A stretch of 64,000 bases of DNA from Sporosarcina jeotgali (GCF_033304595.1 NZ_CP116341.1:353001-417000), one strand, 5' to 3'. Counted from the stretch's first letter, positions 15,583 through 25,291 are shown. The notes: generated from the letters alone by a model not told the origin. Program-made: numbers and translations.

Positions 15583-15685
15583 GCAATATACTTCCTCCAA
15601 TCCACTTCCGATCTCGCGACCAATCCATCTTTCCCCGAGCAAAACCAAGACTGATTGGTGTGCTCCGCTACGCTACGCATTTAGG
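15577..15685. repeat. Shared intergenic core element, copy 1
   Basis: The core begins CCCGCGG, continues to CGCGACCAATCCATCTT, then AACCAAGACTGATTGG, and ends GTGTGCTCCGCTACGCTACGC. The two ATTGG/CCAAT arms form an imperfect inverted repeat around a loop of about 20 bases. The same core recurs at six other places in the window. Confidence 0.8.
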
Positions 15686-15734
15686 GATAAAAGAATGAGA
15701 GCTTGCAATGGTTCGCCGGGCTATCGTCCATGGA

Positions 15735-15895
15735 CCCGCTCGTTTGGCTAAGCGCTCGATACCGCCGGCTAACCGCTCGATCCGGTCAAGTAACCGCTCG
15801 TTGCTGCCAGCTAAGCGCTCGATTCAGCCAAGTAAGCGCTCGTTGTCGCCGGCTAAGCGCTCCATCCAGCCAAGTACTCGCTCGTTGCACCGCCA
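15735..15895. repeat. Type A array, second block after core copy 1
   Basis: About seven further 21-nt units of the GCGCTC family. The arrangement is array-core-array. The stretch from 15896 to 16179 up to the protease gene holds no gene I can support. Confidence 0.8.
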
Positions 15896-16179
15896 AGCAA
15901 CCCGCCCATACCCAAAATAAACCCCAAAAAACTCACCCCGCCAAATGACCTATACCACCTTAATCAGACATACATCACGGAATCCGAAATATCATCCACT
16001 TCCAACGAACTACTCCACATGACCCAAACGAATGCCTATTGAACGATTTTTCTGAAAATGGTGTCAAATCATGTAAACCTCGCCATTAAGCCATTCTCAT
16101 ATCTTCTAAACTATGATATTGTCATTCTGTCACTTAATTTAGTTAAGTCTGACAACAAAAGTTTAAGGGGGAAGAAGAA

Positions 16180-19100
16180 TTGACCAATAAGAAATTCACG
16201 AGATTTCTCAGTACATTTCTAACACTCATCATGGTCCTTTCGCTTGTTCTGCCGTTTTCAAGCACTGCCAACGCAGCGCTGTTGAAACAGCCGTTCAAGC
16301 CGAATCCGCAAGATGAAAGTGTGCTCCAGCAAAAAGCTGCGATTGCACAGCAGACAAGCTTGCTGGAAGGGGATGCCAAGCTCCATAAAGATCTGCAGGA
16401 TCTCTCTGGCAGCCAGGAAGTCCCTGTTATCATTCATTTATCCGAAAGCTCGGTCGGTTTGGAACAAGGGATTCAGAAGCTCAATGGGAAAAAGATGAGC
16501 CAAGCTGAAGTCACACAAAAAAAGAAAGATATTAAAACTCAGCAAAACACAACTCGAAAAGAAATGACGATCAAAAACGTCAAATTCGACCAAGTTTACG
16601 CATACGATACAGTCCTCAACGGTCTCTCCGGTACAGTCAAAGCGAACGACCTCAAGAAACTCCTAACTATTAGCGGCGTGAAATACGTCGAACCCGATAC
16701 AACTGTCTATGCTTCTGAAGGTCTTCAAAAAGTAGACCCGAAACTAGATGCGAAAATGGACACAAGCATTCCATTCTTAGGCATTAACAAGCTTTGGGAA
16801 GAAGGAATTGAAGGACAAGGCGTCAAAGTTGCCGTCCTCGATACGGGCATTGACTCTTCTCATCCTGATTTGAAAGCGGTTTATAAAGGCGGTAAAAACT
16901 TCGTTCCTCACACAGACGGCGAGTATGCACGTCCGCGCGCAGATGACGACGGTTCTGAAACGTCACCGCTCGATCGTCCAGCAAACAAACCAGAAGTGAA
17001 CGAGAAAGGAAGCACTTTCTACACAACTCACGGAACGCACGTAGCTGGAACAATCGCTGCACAAGGCAACAACGCATTCGGCATCAAAGGAATCGCACCG
17101 AAAGTTGACCTTTACTCGTATCGCGTTCTTGGCGCATACGGAAGCGGTTCAACTTCAGGCATCATCAAAGCAATCGACACAGCAGTAATCGAAAAAATCG
17201 ATGTTATCAACCTATCGCTCGGCGGCGGTGCAAACTCTGAAACGGACGGCGCATCATTTGCCATCAACAACGCAATGCTTGCAGGAACGATTTCTGTGGT
17301 TGCGACAGGAAACTCAGGTCCGAACCGCGGAACAATGGGAACTCCTGCGACATCACGTCTAGGAATCGCAGTTGGTAATACAACAAACCCTGAAACACAT
17401 TTCAAAGCGAACGTAAACGTAACAGCGGGAGACTTCACATATAGCAAAGTGAATGACCTGATGGCAACAACATTCGGTAAAGACGTAGAAACACAATTGA
17501 CAGGCGACTTCGATCTAGTTGCAGTCCCTGGCGTAGGTGCTGAAAAAGACTACGCAGGTCTGAATGTAACTGGCAAAGTGGCACTCGTTTCCCGCGGAGA
17601 AATTGCGTTTGTCGATAAAGTCGCAGCGGCTAAAGAAAAAGGCGCAGCAGCGATTATCGTCCACAACTTTGCTGGCGGTACAAACGCACCGAACAAATCA
17701 GATGTATTCCTAGGGGATGCGTTCGAATTCATCCCGACATTTGATATGTCCGTAACAGACGGCGATGCTCTTCGCGCAGCTTTAGCAGCAGCGCCAGGAA
17801 CGATCTCATTCGATCAATTCTCAAGCGTTAAAACAACAGGCGATGCAGTCAACGATTCAAGTTCACGCGGTCCATCCACACCGAACTTTGACATTAAGCC
17901 TGACGTATCAGCGCCTGGTACAAACATCATGTCCACAATTCCAATGTACGGGAACGACTTCCCGGACGCAGATTACAGCGAAGCCTACTCACGCAAGACA
18001 GGAACTTCCATGGCAACTCCGCACATTGCGGGAATTGCAGCACTCGTGAAACAAGCGAATCCGGCATGGAACGCATTTGACGTAAAAGTAGCGCTTTCGA
18101 ACACAGCAACCATTCTTGATACGAAGAAATATGACGTCTTCGCTCAAGGTGCAGGACGCGTAGATGCTTACAAAGCAGCACACGCAGACGTTTTAGCATA
18201 CGCAATCGACACAGCGAATAACGACGGCACAGAAGTTGAAAACTTAAAAGGAACAGTAACATTCGGTCCTCAAAAGTTGGATAAAGACCTATCCGTCACG
18301 AAGAAAATAAAAGTAAAAGATTTGAAATCAGCTGGCGGCGACTATAGCGTTTCTGTTGACGTGACAAAAGGATTTGGAGACGCGAAACTGACAGTCGACA
18401 AACCTGAATTCACATTGAATGGCGAACAAACGCTCAACGTCACGCTGACGGCATCTAAAGCAACGACAAAAGCTGGAGATGAAATTCTCGGCTACATCCA
18501 CATTAAAGGCAATGGTAAAGATCTTTCATTGCCATTCGCTGCTGACTTCGGCGGCGCAGCTGCAGTTGCCGTAAAAGACATGAAAATTACAGAAACAGAC
18601 CTTTCATTCGACGGTGACGGCGTGAAAGACGAAGCAGTTCTTTCATTCACAATCACAGGTGATGTAGGTGCGAACTATATTGAACTCTGGAATATCATGG
18701 ATCCAACAGGTGGTGAATTTGAAGATGGTTACATTGGATACTTACATGCAGGTACTGAATTAGACGCAGGATCTTACACACTTCCAGTCAAGGGTGCCTA
18801 TAAGCCATGGGGTGGAACTGGGGAAGCGCAGATCCCGGACGGCTTGTATACAATTGACTTTACAGCTGATCCGAAGTCAGGCAGTCCTAAGACAATCTCT
18901 GCTTACGTTGGACCCGTTGTCGTGAAATCGACAGCAGGCACAATCGAAGGATCCGTTGCAGACGGAAAAGCTTCTGGTAAAGTCATCGACAAGTACGTAG
19001 ATTACCAGAAAGAACTTGTGAAATTCGGAATGGGCTATGACATCAACACAAAACTTGCAGCAACATACGAAGTGACAGCAGGGGGAACAGTTGTTAACTC

Positions 19101-21132
19101 TGGTGCGGTTAAACTTGAACAGGATGGTTCATTCGCATTCAACCTTCCAACGTTTGATAAAACCAAAAATAACGTCACTGTGAAATATGCAGACGCTGCA
19201 GGCAACAAAGCAGAACAAGTCATCTACACAGCAGTCGACACAGTTTCAGTTTCTGTGGATCAATCCGCACTTGACTTGAAAGCGGGCGACACGGCTCAGC
19301 TTCTAGTGATTGAAACAACAACGAAGCCAGACGGCACATCAACTGTCCGCGACGTAACAGCAAGTGCAACATTCGCTTCAAGCGATGCTGCTGTTGCAAC
19401 AGTTGCAGGCGGGAAAGTTACTGCAATCGCTGCAGGTAAAGCGGGCATCACAGTCACTTTCAACGACTTCACGCAAACGGTTCCTGTGACAGTTACAGCT
19501 GAACCTGTGAAAGAAGAAGTCAGCTACGCACTGAACAAGAAAGAACTATCACTTGGGGTTGGTCAGCAAGAACAGCTGATCATCACTGAAACGAAAGTAA
19601 AAGCTGATGGCACAGTCGTGAAAACAGACGTAACGCCAACAGTAAGTTTCAACGTAGTGGATAACTCAATCGCGACAGTTCACCAAGGTCTTGTAACTGG
19701 GCACAAAGCAGGAAAAACGCAAGTCCGCGTCATGATCCCGGGACAAGATACACGCTTCGTTTATCTAGAAGTGAAAGATCTTCCTCAAGACACAGTGACG
19801 TATTCGGTGAATAAAAACGCGCTGAAACTAGGCGTTGGTCAGCAAGAACAATTGACAATTACAAAAACGACAGTGAAGCCGGACGGCACGGTCGTCGAAA
19901 AAGACTTCACACCATCCACAAGCTTCAACGTAGTGAATAACAAAATCGCAACAGTTTCAAAAGGACTTGTCACTGCACACAAAGCTGGTAAAACACAAGT
20001 CCGCGTGATGATTCCGGGAGAAGACACGATCTTCGTTTACATTGAAGTCGTCACACCACCCCAAAACATCGTCACATACTCTGTCAATAAAACCGACGTG
20101 AAAATGCAAGTGAATCAGCAAACACAACTAAAAGTAACAGAAAAGACAGTAACGCCAGATGGCAAAATCACTGAAAAAGACGTAACGGGCGCTAGCAGCT
20201 ACAGCGTCGTCAACAACAAAATCGCAACTGTTAAAAAAGGGTTAATCAGCGCGCTGACACCTGGCAAAACGCAAGTGAAAGTTGTCTTGCCGAACGGTGA
20301 AAGCCTCCTCGTCTATTTGACAGTTAAAGGCGAGCCCGCTCCAATCATTACGTATTCACTGGATAAACATAGTGTCTCCTTGAAAGCGGGGGACACAGCG
20401 TCTGTCCAGCTTGTTGAAACAACAACGAAGGCAGACGGCACGTCAACTACAAAAGACGTAACCACAAACGCAGCTTACCAGTCCAATAATGCGAACGTCG
20501 CAAAAGTATTCCAAGGTAAAATCACAGCAATCGGAGCAGGAGACGCAGAAATCAGCGTCACTCTCGGCGACTTCACAACGACTGTTAAAGTTCACGTGGA
20601 AGCCGCTGCACCGAAGGCAGTAACAGTAACTGAAGAGATGATTGCTTCATTCATCGGAGACAAAAAAGCGAAACAGATCATCGTTGATGTACCTGCAGCA
20701 GCGGGCACAATGGACGTGGAATTCTCGAAAGTAGTATTGAAGCAAATCGAGAAGTCTGGCAAAGATCTTGTCCTGAAAGCAGGCAACGCAGCGTACACAT
20801 TTGAAGACGATGCAGTGGAAGAATTGCTGAGCCGCGCAGGCGACGCAGTGATCACACTTGGCACATCTTCATCGGCTAACGTGAAAAATGCCGTCACAGA
20901 TGTCTACTCAATCGAATTTTCAAAAGGCACAGCAGCTCAGAAATCAGCTGTTAAAAAGTTCGAAGAAGAAATCTCAGTGGCAATTCAATTGGATGAAGCA
21001 ACAGCGAAACAGTTGAAGAAAGCAGAAGTCCTCAACGTAAGCACAAACAAGTCTTCAAAAGTCAAAGTGAAAAAGAACGAAGTGCAGTTTGAAATCGAAG
21101 CTGCCGGAAGCTACGTAATCGTACAGAAGTAA
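16180..21132 (+). CDS. Large secreted subtilisin-family (S8) protease with PA and Ig-like domains
   Basis: A 1650-residue exported protease. Order: signal peptide (1-31, ending TANA-A), I9-type propeptide (about 85-180), S8 catalytic domain with Asp221 (VLDTGID), His284 (THGTHVAG) and Ser610 (GTSMATPH), a PA domain inserted at about 440-560, a Fn3-like region (about 690-800), then five Big2-type Ig-like repeats starting near residues 1020, 1112, 1205, 1297 and 1388, and a C-terminal domain. The architecture is Vpr-like with an extended stalk. No SLH domain or LPXTG motif is seen, so it is released or held loosely. The start is TTG, with AGGGGGAAG upstream. Middle repeats share GHKAGKTQVRVMIPG nearly exactly, a sign of recent duplication. 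Confidence 0.92.
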   Translation: MTNKKFTRFLSTFLTLIMVLSLVLPFSSTANAALLKQPFKPNPQDESVLQQKAAIAQQTSLLEGDAKLHKDLQDLSGSQEVPVIIHLSESSVGLEQGIQKLNGKKMSQAEVTQKKKDIKTQQNTTRKEMTIKNVKFDQVYAYDTVLNGLSGTVKANDLKKLLTISGVKYVEPDTTVYASEGLQKVDPKLDAKMDTSIPFLGINKLWEEGIEGQGVKVAVLDTGIDSSHPDLKAVYKGGKNFVPHTDGEYARPRADDDGSETSPLDRPANKPEVNEKGSTFYTTHGTHVAGTIAAQGNNAFGIKGIAPKVDLYSYRVLGAYGSGSTSGIIKAIDTAVIEKIDVINLSLGGGANSETDGASFAINNAMLAGTISVVATGNSGPNRGTMGTPATSRLGIAVGNTTNPETHFKANVNVTAGDFTYSKVNDLMATTFGKDVETQLTGDFDLVAVPGVGAEKDYAGLNVTGKVALVSRGEIAFVDKVAAAKEKGAAAIIVHNFAGGTNAPNKSDVFLGDAFEFIPTFDMSVTDGDALRAALAAAPGTISFDQFSSVKTTGDAVNDSSSRGPSTPNFDIKPDVSAPGTNIMSTIPMYGNDFPDADYSEAYSRKTGTSMATPHIAGIAALVKQANPAWNAFDVKVALSNTATILDTKKYDVFAQGAGRVDAYKAAHADVLAYAIDTANNDGTEVENLKGTVTFGPQKLDKDLSVTKKIKVKDLKSAGGDYSVSVDVTKGFGDAKLTVDKPEFTLNGEQTLNVTLTASKATTKAGDEILGYIHIKGNGKDLSLPFAADFGGAAAVAVKDMKITETDLSFDGDGVKDEAVLSFTITGDVGANYIELWNIMDPTGGEFEDGYIGYLHAGTELDAGSYTLPVKGAYKPWGGTGEAQIPDGLYTIDFTADPKSGSPKTISAYVGPVVVKSTAGTIEGSVADGKASGKVIDKYVDYQKELVKFGMGYDINTKLAATYEVTAGGTVVNSGAVKLEQDGSFAFNLPTFDKTKNNVTVKYADAAGNKAEQVIYTAVDTVSVSVDQSALDLKAGDTAQLLVIETTTKPDGTSTVRDVTASATFASSDAAVATVAGGKVTAIAAGKAGITVTFNDFTQTVPVTVTAEPVKEEVSYALNKKELSLGVGQQEQLIITETKVKADGTVVKTDVTPTVSFNVVDNSIATVHQGLVTGHKAGKTQVRVMIPGQDTRFVYLEVKDLPQDTVTYSVNKNALKLGVGQQEQLTITKTTVKPDGTVVEKDFTPSTSFNVVNNKIATVSKGLVTAHKAGKTQVRVMIPGEDTIFVYIEVVTPPQNIVTYSVNKTDVKMQVNQQTQLKVTEKTVTPDGKITEKDVTGASSYSVVNNKIATVKKGLISALTPGKTQVKVVLPNGESLLVYLTVKGEPAPIITYSLDKHSVSLKAGDTASVQLVETTTKADGTSTTKDVTTNAAYQSNNANVAKVFQGKITAIGAGDAEISVTLGDFTTTVKVHVEAAAPKAVTVTEEMIASFIGDKKAKQIIVDVPAAAGTMDVEFSKVVLKQIEKSGKDLVLKAGNAAYTFEDDAVEELLSRAGDAVITLGTSSSANVKNAVTDVYSIEFSKGTAAQKSAVKKFEEEISVAIQLDEATAKQLKKAEVLNVSTNKSSKVKVKKNEVQFEIEAAGSYVIVQK

Positions 21133-21136
21133 GGTA

Positions 21137-21166
21137 AAAGGCTGCCCTCCCTCAGGCAGCCTTTTT
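21137..21166 (+). terminator. Terminator of the large protease gene
   Basis: AAAGGCTGCC and GGCAGCCTTT form a perfect 10-bp stem ending in TTTTT. Confidence 0.9.
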
Positions 21167-21170
21167 GCAT

Positions 21171-21357
21171 GCGCTCGAATGTGCCGGTCAACCGCTCGAT
21201 CCCGCCGCCGAAGCGCTCCATTCATCCGAGTAAGCGCTCGTTGCCGCCGGCCAAGCGCTCCATTCAGCCAAGTAAGCGCTCGATCCCACCGGCTAAGCGC
21301 TCCATTCAGCCAAGTAAGCGCTCGATCCCGCCACCGAACCGCTCCATTCCCGCGGCA
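21171..21357. repeat. Type A array of 21-nt units downstream of the protease
   Basis: Nine units of the GCGCTC family at 21-base spacing. The sequence closely matches the array at 15392, down to the final CCGCTCCATTCCCGCGG. Confidence 0.85.
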
Positions 21358-21460
21358 GCATACCCCCTCCAATTCACTTTCAACCTCGCGACCACTCCAT
21401 CTTTCCCCACTTCAAAACCAAGCCTGATTGGAGTGCTCCGCTTCGCTGCGCATTTAGGTG
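21350..21460. repeat. Shared intergenic core element, copy 2
   Basis: CCCGCGG, then CGCGACCACTCCATCTTTCC, then AACCAAGCCTGATTGG, then GTGCTCCGCTTCGCTGCGC. The inverted-repeat arms have drifted more than in other copies. Confidence 0.8.
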
Positions 21461-21581
21461 TGGAAGAATGAGAGCATTGGAGGACGTTGGTCACAGGCAT
21501 AGGTAGAAAACTTTCCCTCCCCCCACCAAACAAAGTAACCCAACAGTTGACCCGCCACCTCAAATATCAACCAAGAGTAGA

Positions 21582-21609
21582 TTGAATCTACCACCAATTA
21601 ACATATACT
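21582..21609 (+). promoter_or_regulatory. Candidate sigma-A promoter of the XRE-ABC operon
   Basis: TTGAAT and TATACT are separated by 16 bases. The pair lies 30 bases before the ATG of the XRE regulator, giving a short leader. Confidence 0.55.
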
Positions 21610-21638
21610 AAAGAGAGAACAGTTAAGGAGGAGACACC

Positions 21639-22736
21639 ATGCTCCGAATCGGCTCCATTATACTGCGTGAACGTCAGCGGATGAACATCACGCAAGAAAC
21701 ACTTGCCGCGCATTGCCAAGTCACAAAAGCATCCGTCTCGAAGTGGGAAAAAGGACAAAGCTATCCCGACATCACATTGTTGCCGAAACTCGCCGCTTAC
21801 TTTGATATTACGGTCGACGAACTGCTTCACTACGAACAAGAAGTATCCAAGCAAACCATCCAAGAACTCTATAACGACTTCTCGCAAAAGTTCGGGAAAG
21901 AACCCTTTCCAGGCGTCTTCGAAGAAGTTGAAAACCGAGTGAAAACGCACTATCACCATCCTTCGCTGCTCCTGCAAATGAGCATTCTTATGCTCAATTA
22001 TCATCATCTTGCAGAGGACAGCAAAACGATTCTGGACAAAATCACCCAATGGCTCGAGCGAATTCGCCAGATCAGCGACGACGTCTGGGTGCTCAGACAA
22101 GTGAACTCTCTGCAAGCACACGTTGCACTCATGCAAGCAAATCCGCAAAAAACACTCAAACTTTTAGACGGTGTCATCCAACCGACCATCGGAGACGAAG
22201 TGTTGCTCGCAACTGCCCACGAACAAGTCGGAAATACCGAAGAAGCAACACGGGTGATCCAAGTGATGATGTACCAGAGCATCCTTCAAATCGTTGGCAG
22301 CAGTCCAATCTATTTAAGACTCACAGCGTCCAAACCCGCTTCTTTCAATGAAACCGTCCGCCGCATCGACGGATTGATTGAGCTATACCAACTTCAACAG
22401 CTTCATCCGAATATGTGCATTCAATTTTATGTAAGCGTCGCACAAACAGCCGCCGCACAACAAAACCGCGACATGCTGTATACCTACCTCACGAAGTACG
22501 TCGACGTGTGTATCCACGATCTTTGGCCAATCGAACTCCGGGGAGACGACTACTTCAATCTATTAGAAGATTGGCTGGAGCAATTGGATCTAGGCAAAAA
22601 TGCGCTGCGCAACAATGAAATCATCAAACAATCGATTCTTGATCTCGTGGAAGCACCATTTTTTGAATCCTATCAAGAAGATGAAGAAATGCGCACGTTA
22701 ATAAAGAACTTACAATGGGGATTGGAGGATAAATAA
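21639..22736 (+). CDS. XRE-family transcriptional regulator with helical C-terminal repeats
   Basis: Residues 1-65 form a Cro/C1 helix-turn-helix (RQRMNITQETLAAHCQVTKA, then SVSKWEKGQSYPD). The remaining ~300 residues are helical, consistent with TPR-like repeats that sense a ligand or peptide, as in larger XRE regulators. It is the first gene of an operon with a YxlE-like protein and an ABC transporter, so it probably controls them and itself. Its stop codon overlaps the next ATG by one base. AAGGAGGAG is a strong ribosome binding site. Confidence 0.85.
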   Translation: MLRIGSIILRERQRMNITQETLAAHCQVTKASVSKWEKGQSYPDITLLPKLAAYFDITVDELLHYEQEVSKQTIQELYNDFSQKFGKEPFPGVFEEVENRVKTHYHHPSLLLQMSILMLNYHHLAEDSKTILDKITQWLERIRQISDDVWVLRQVNSLQAHVALMQANPQKTLKLLDGVIQPTIGDEVLLATAHEQVGNTEEATRVIQVMMYQSILQIVGSSPIYLRLTASKPASFNETVRRIDGLIELYQLQQLHPNMCIQFYVSVAQTAAAQQNRDMLYTYLTKYVDVCIHDLWPIELRGDDYFNLLEDWLEQLDLGKNALRNNEIIKQSILDLVEAPFFESYQEDEEMRTLIKNLQWGLEDK

Positions 22737-22966
22737 TGAACACAGATTTAGAACTGCTCATAGAGTATTTGCCGTTCATCATACCGCTCGTACTGCTCCA
22801 ATTCGGACTCGCTATTTTTTCCGTCATTCACGTCATTCGCCACCCGCATTACCGGTTCGGCAACCAAGTCATGTGGCTGCTCATTGTGCTTTTCATTCAA
22901 TTCATCGGACCGCTCATTTACTTTATCGCAGGAAGGGGAGACGAAGATGGTCGTGTCCATTCATAA
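22736..22966 (+). CDS. YxlE-like PLDc_N small membrane protein
   Basis: A 76-residue protein with two hydrophobic helices (about 12-35 and 43-66) and the PLDc_N signature (FSVIHVIRHPHYRFGNQVMW, then QFIGPLIYFIAGR). B. subtilis YxlE, encoded with the ABC proteins YxlF and YxlG in the sigY operon, has the same fold and context. It overlaps both neighbours: one base with the XRE gene and 20 bases with the ATPase gene. It likely modulates the transporter or its regulation. Confidence 0.78.
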   Translation: MNTDLELLIEYLPFIIPLVLLQFGLAIFSVIHVIRHPHYRFGNQVMWLLIVLFIQFIGPLIYFIAGRGDEDGRVHS

Positions 22967-23843
22967 CGTCACCAAGCGATTTGGCGAAAAAGAAGTTCTC
23001 AAAAACGTCAATCTCGCCATACCTGAGCACTCGATTTTCGGCTTTGTCGGTGCGAATGGTGCCGGCAAAACGACACTCATGAAATGCATGTTGGGCCTGC
23101 TCCCGCTCACATCTGGCACCATCACAATCGCAGGTGAAACCGTTACTTTCGGTCAAACAACTACGAACGCTCATATCGGTTATTTGCCGGACGTCCCTGA
23201 ATTTTATCCGTATTACACGGCACGCGAATACTTGCAGTTATGCGCCGTCATCACAAATATGCCGAAGTCAGAGCGTAAGCCGCGTATTGAAGAATTACTG
23301 AATCTTGTCGGATTAATCCAAGTAAAATCTCCCATCCGAACGTACTCAAGGGGTATGAAACAGCGGCTCGGCATTGCGCAAGCACTTCTAAACCGTCCAA
23401 AACTGCTCATTTGCGATGAACCCACGTCCGCTCTCGATCCAGTCGGACGCGCACAGATTTTATCCATTTTACAAGCAGCTAAATCCGAAACAACCGTATT
23501 CTTCTCCACGCACATTTTGTCCGACGCTGAGCAAATCTGTGACCGCGTCGCCATGCTGCATGACGGAACTATCATCTTTGAAGATGATCTCACTGTACTC
23601 CAGCAACAAGTAGACCATCAATTTGTCTTCACATTTACAGTAACGGCGGAGCAGGCGCTCTCACAACTCAAGGAAACGGAGTACTCCATATATATAGAAG
23701 AAAGTGCATTCATCGTACAGTTATCGAGCGACACCGAACGCTTGCAATTCATGCGCGAGCTCATAGATCGAAACCTTGTCATCCAATCCATGCATCCCCA
23801 TACAAAACCGCTCGAACAAGTCGTTCTGGAGGTGCTGAAATGA
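22947..23843 (+). CDS. ABC transporter ATP-binding protein, YxlF-like
   Basis: The 298-residue ATPase has Walker A GANGAGKTTL (about residue 36), signature YSRGMKQRLGIAQAL and Walker B LLICDEPTSALDP, followed by FFSTHILSDAEQIC with the switch histidine. The C-terminal ~80 residues are the usual extra domain of ABC-2 exporters. The ATG at 22947 is chosen because homology starts there and GGGGAG precedes it; it overlaps the yxlE-like gene. It energises the permease encoded next. The substrate is unknown. Confidence 0.88.
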   Translation: MVVSIHNVTKRFGEKEVLKNVNLAIPEHSIFGFVGANGAGKTTLMKCMLGLLPLTSGTITIAGETVTFGQTTTNAHIGYLPDVPEFYPYYTAREYLQLCAVITNMPKSERKPRIEELLNLVGLIQVKSPIRTYSRGMKQRLGIAQALLNRPKLLICDEPTSALDPVGRAQILSILQAAKSETTVFFSTHILSDAEQICDRVAMLHDGTIIFEDDLTVLQQQVDHQFVFTFTVTAEQALSQLKETEYSIYIEESAFIVQLSSDTERLQFMRELIDRNLVIQSMHPHTKPLEQVVLEVLK

Positions 23844-24604
23844 GTGCATGGCTCGGTTTTTTCAAGAAAGAGTGGACAGAAAGTGTAAAGTCCTACAAGC
23901 TGCTGCTCACCATCCTGATTTTTTCTGTACTCGGTATCTTAAATCCGTTCACCGCAAAAATTACGCCTGCAATCATGGAGAACTTCATGCCTGAAGGTAC
24001 GGTTTTAAATTTGCCTGAACCAACTGCACTCGATTCGTGGCTGCAATTCTACAAAAACTTTCCCCAGATGGGACTGTTCATCTTCATTCTTTTGTTCAGC
24101 ACGATGATGTCGAAAGAACTGGAAAAAGGCACACTTGTGATCTTGCTCACAAAAGGGCTGCGCCGGAGCACGGTCATCACCGCGAAATTTGCGACGGGCT
24201 TTTCTTACTGGACGCTCGCATTTATGCTTACATTCATCATCACATACAGCTACACCGCTTTTTATTGGGATCAAACCATCGTCCAGCACGTGTTTCTCGC
24301 AGCGGGCTGCGTCTATGTATTCGGGTTGCTCCTATTTACAATCACCCTCTGGGGCAACACCTATTTCGCATCCGCGTATGGCGGTCTTTTAGTGACAGTC
24401 ATCGCTGTCATCACATTATTCATCATCGCGATTTTCCCGGAAACTGCATCGTGGAATCCACTGCAATTGTTGACCTCACCTCCACGAATGCTGACAGGGG
24501 AAGTGGCATTGAAAGAAATGCGCACACCATGTATCATCGCAATTAGTGCACTATTCGTGTTTCTATTAGCAACCATTTTTCATTTTAATAAAAAACGTTT
24601 GTAA
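23840..24604 (+). CDS. ABC-2 type permease, YxlG-like
   Basis: The 254-residue protein has six hydrophobic segments with the order typical of ABC-2 permeases: an N-terminal span followed by an external loop, then five closely spaced spans, including SKELEKGTLVILLTKGLRRS between spans 2 and 3. It overlaps the ATPase gene by four bases (ATGA), so the two form one complex in the membrane. It ends the XRE operon; I see no clear terminator behind it. Confidence 0.85.
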   Translation: MSAWLGFFKKEWTESVKSYKLLLTILIFSVLGILNPFTAKITPAIMENFMPEGTVLNLPEPTALDSWLQFYKNFPQMGLFIFILLFSTMMSKELEKGTLVILLTKGLRRSTVITAKFATGFSYWTLAFMLTFIITYSYTAFYWDQTIVQHVFLAAGCVYVFGLLLFTITLWGNTYFASAYGGLLVTVIAVITLFIIAIFPETASWNPLQLLTSPPRMLTGEVALKEMRTPCIIAISALFVFLLATIFHFNKKRL

Positions 24605-24691
24605 CACTTTTGCAAATTAAACATACAGTCTGTTTTGTGCGGTCGTTCCGGGGTATACTAGCCATAATAGGTTCGTAGAGGGGGCAATCAT

Positions 24692-25291
24692 GTGGATATC
24701 CACGAAAAAGCGATTCGGCTGCTGCAAGAAAAGGCCGAGCAGCCAAATCGTTCACGCAAAACAACTGCACAAAAATATAAAAAAAGTACAAAACCCGTAA
24801 CCGATTACGTCGTGCTGGATTTTGAGACGACCGGATTACGGGCAGGCGCAGATAAAATCATTCAAATTGGTGCGATCCGTTATTTCAATCACTGGAAAGA
24901 CGAAGAAATGGACGCCCTTATCAATCCACAGCGCTACATTTCACCGACCATCACCCGCATAACGGGCATCTCCAACGAAATGGTCGAAGAAGCACCGACG
25001 ATCGATGAAAAAATTGAAGAACTGATCGAATTCATCGGGGAATTGCCGATCATCGCCCACAACGCCTCGTTCGACATGGGCTTCCTATACGCGCTCGAGG
25101 GGTTAAACGGCGTATCCATCCCGGAATACACCGTCATCGACACCGTCAAAATCGCACGCCAGAAAATCAAAGACACACCCAATCATAAACTCACAACACT
25201 CACGCAATACCTGCAACTCGAACACGACGCCCACAACGCAATCGGCGACTGCCTCGCAACCGCCGCAATTTATCAATACTGCACCAAGTAA
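24692..25291 (+). CDS. DnaQ/PolC-type 3'-5' exonuclease
   Basis: A 199-residue exonuclease with a complete catalytic set: Asp43 and Glu45 in LDFETTGLRAGADK, Asp128 in HNASFD, and His181 with Asp186 in HNAIGD. It should hydrolyse DNA or RNA 3' ends with two metal ions. The basic N-terminal ~35 residues are outside the fold. It starts at GTG 24692 with AGAGGGGG upstream. It is the intact paralogue of the gene at 14687; the flanking residues (ETTG.RAGADKII, DCLATAAIYQYC) make their common origin clear. Confidence 0.88.
   Translation: MDIHEKAIRLLQEKAEQPNRSRKTTAQKYKKSTKPVTDYVVLDFETTGLRAGADKIIQIGAIRYFNHWKDEEMDALINPQRYISPTITRITGISNEMVEEAPTIDEKIEELIEFIGELPIIAHNASFDMGFLYALEGLNGVSIPEYTVIDTVKIARQKIKDTPNHKLTTLTQYLQLEHDAHNAIGDCLATAAIYQYCTK

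Noticed and set aside
15316..15654. Open frames through type A arrays giving heptapeptides such as AKRSIQP and SNRSLPP
   Set aside because: The frame stays open only because the unit is 21 bases. Changes between units alter amino acids freely, other frames are open as well, and related type B arrays have a 41-base period that cannot encode a repeat peptide. Ribosome sites are lacking.
15577..15685. Integron attC-like site
   Set aside because: The core has an inverted repeat, but no RYYYAAC/GTTRRRY pair is present at the ends and no integron integrase is nearby.
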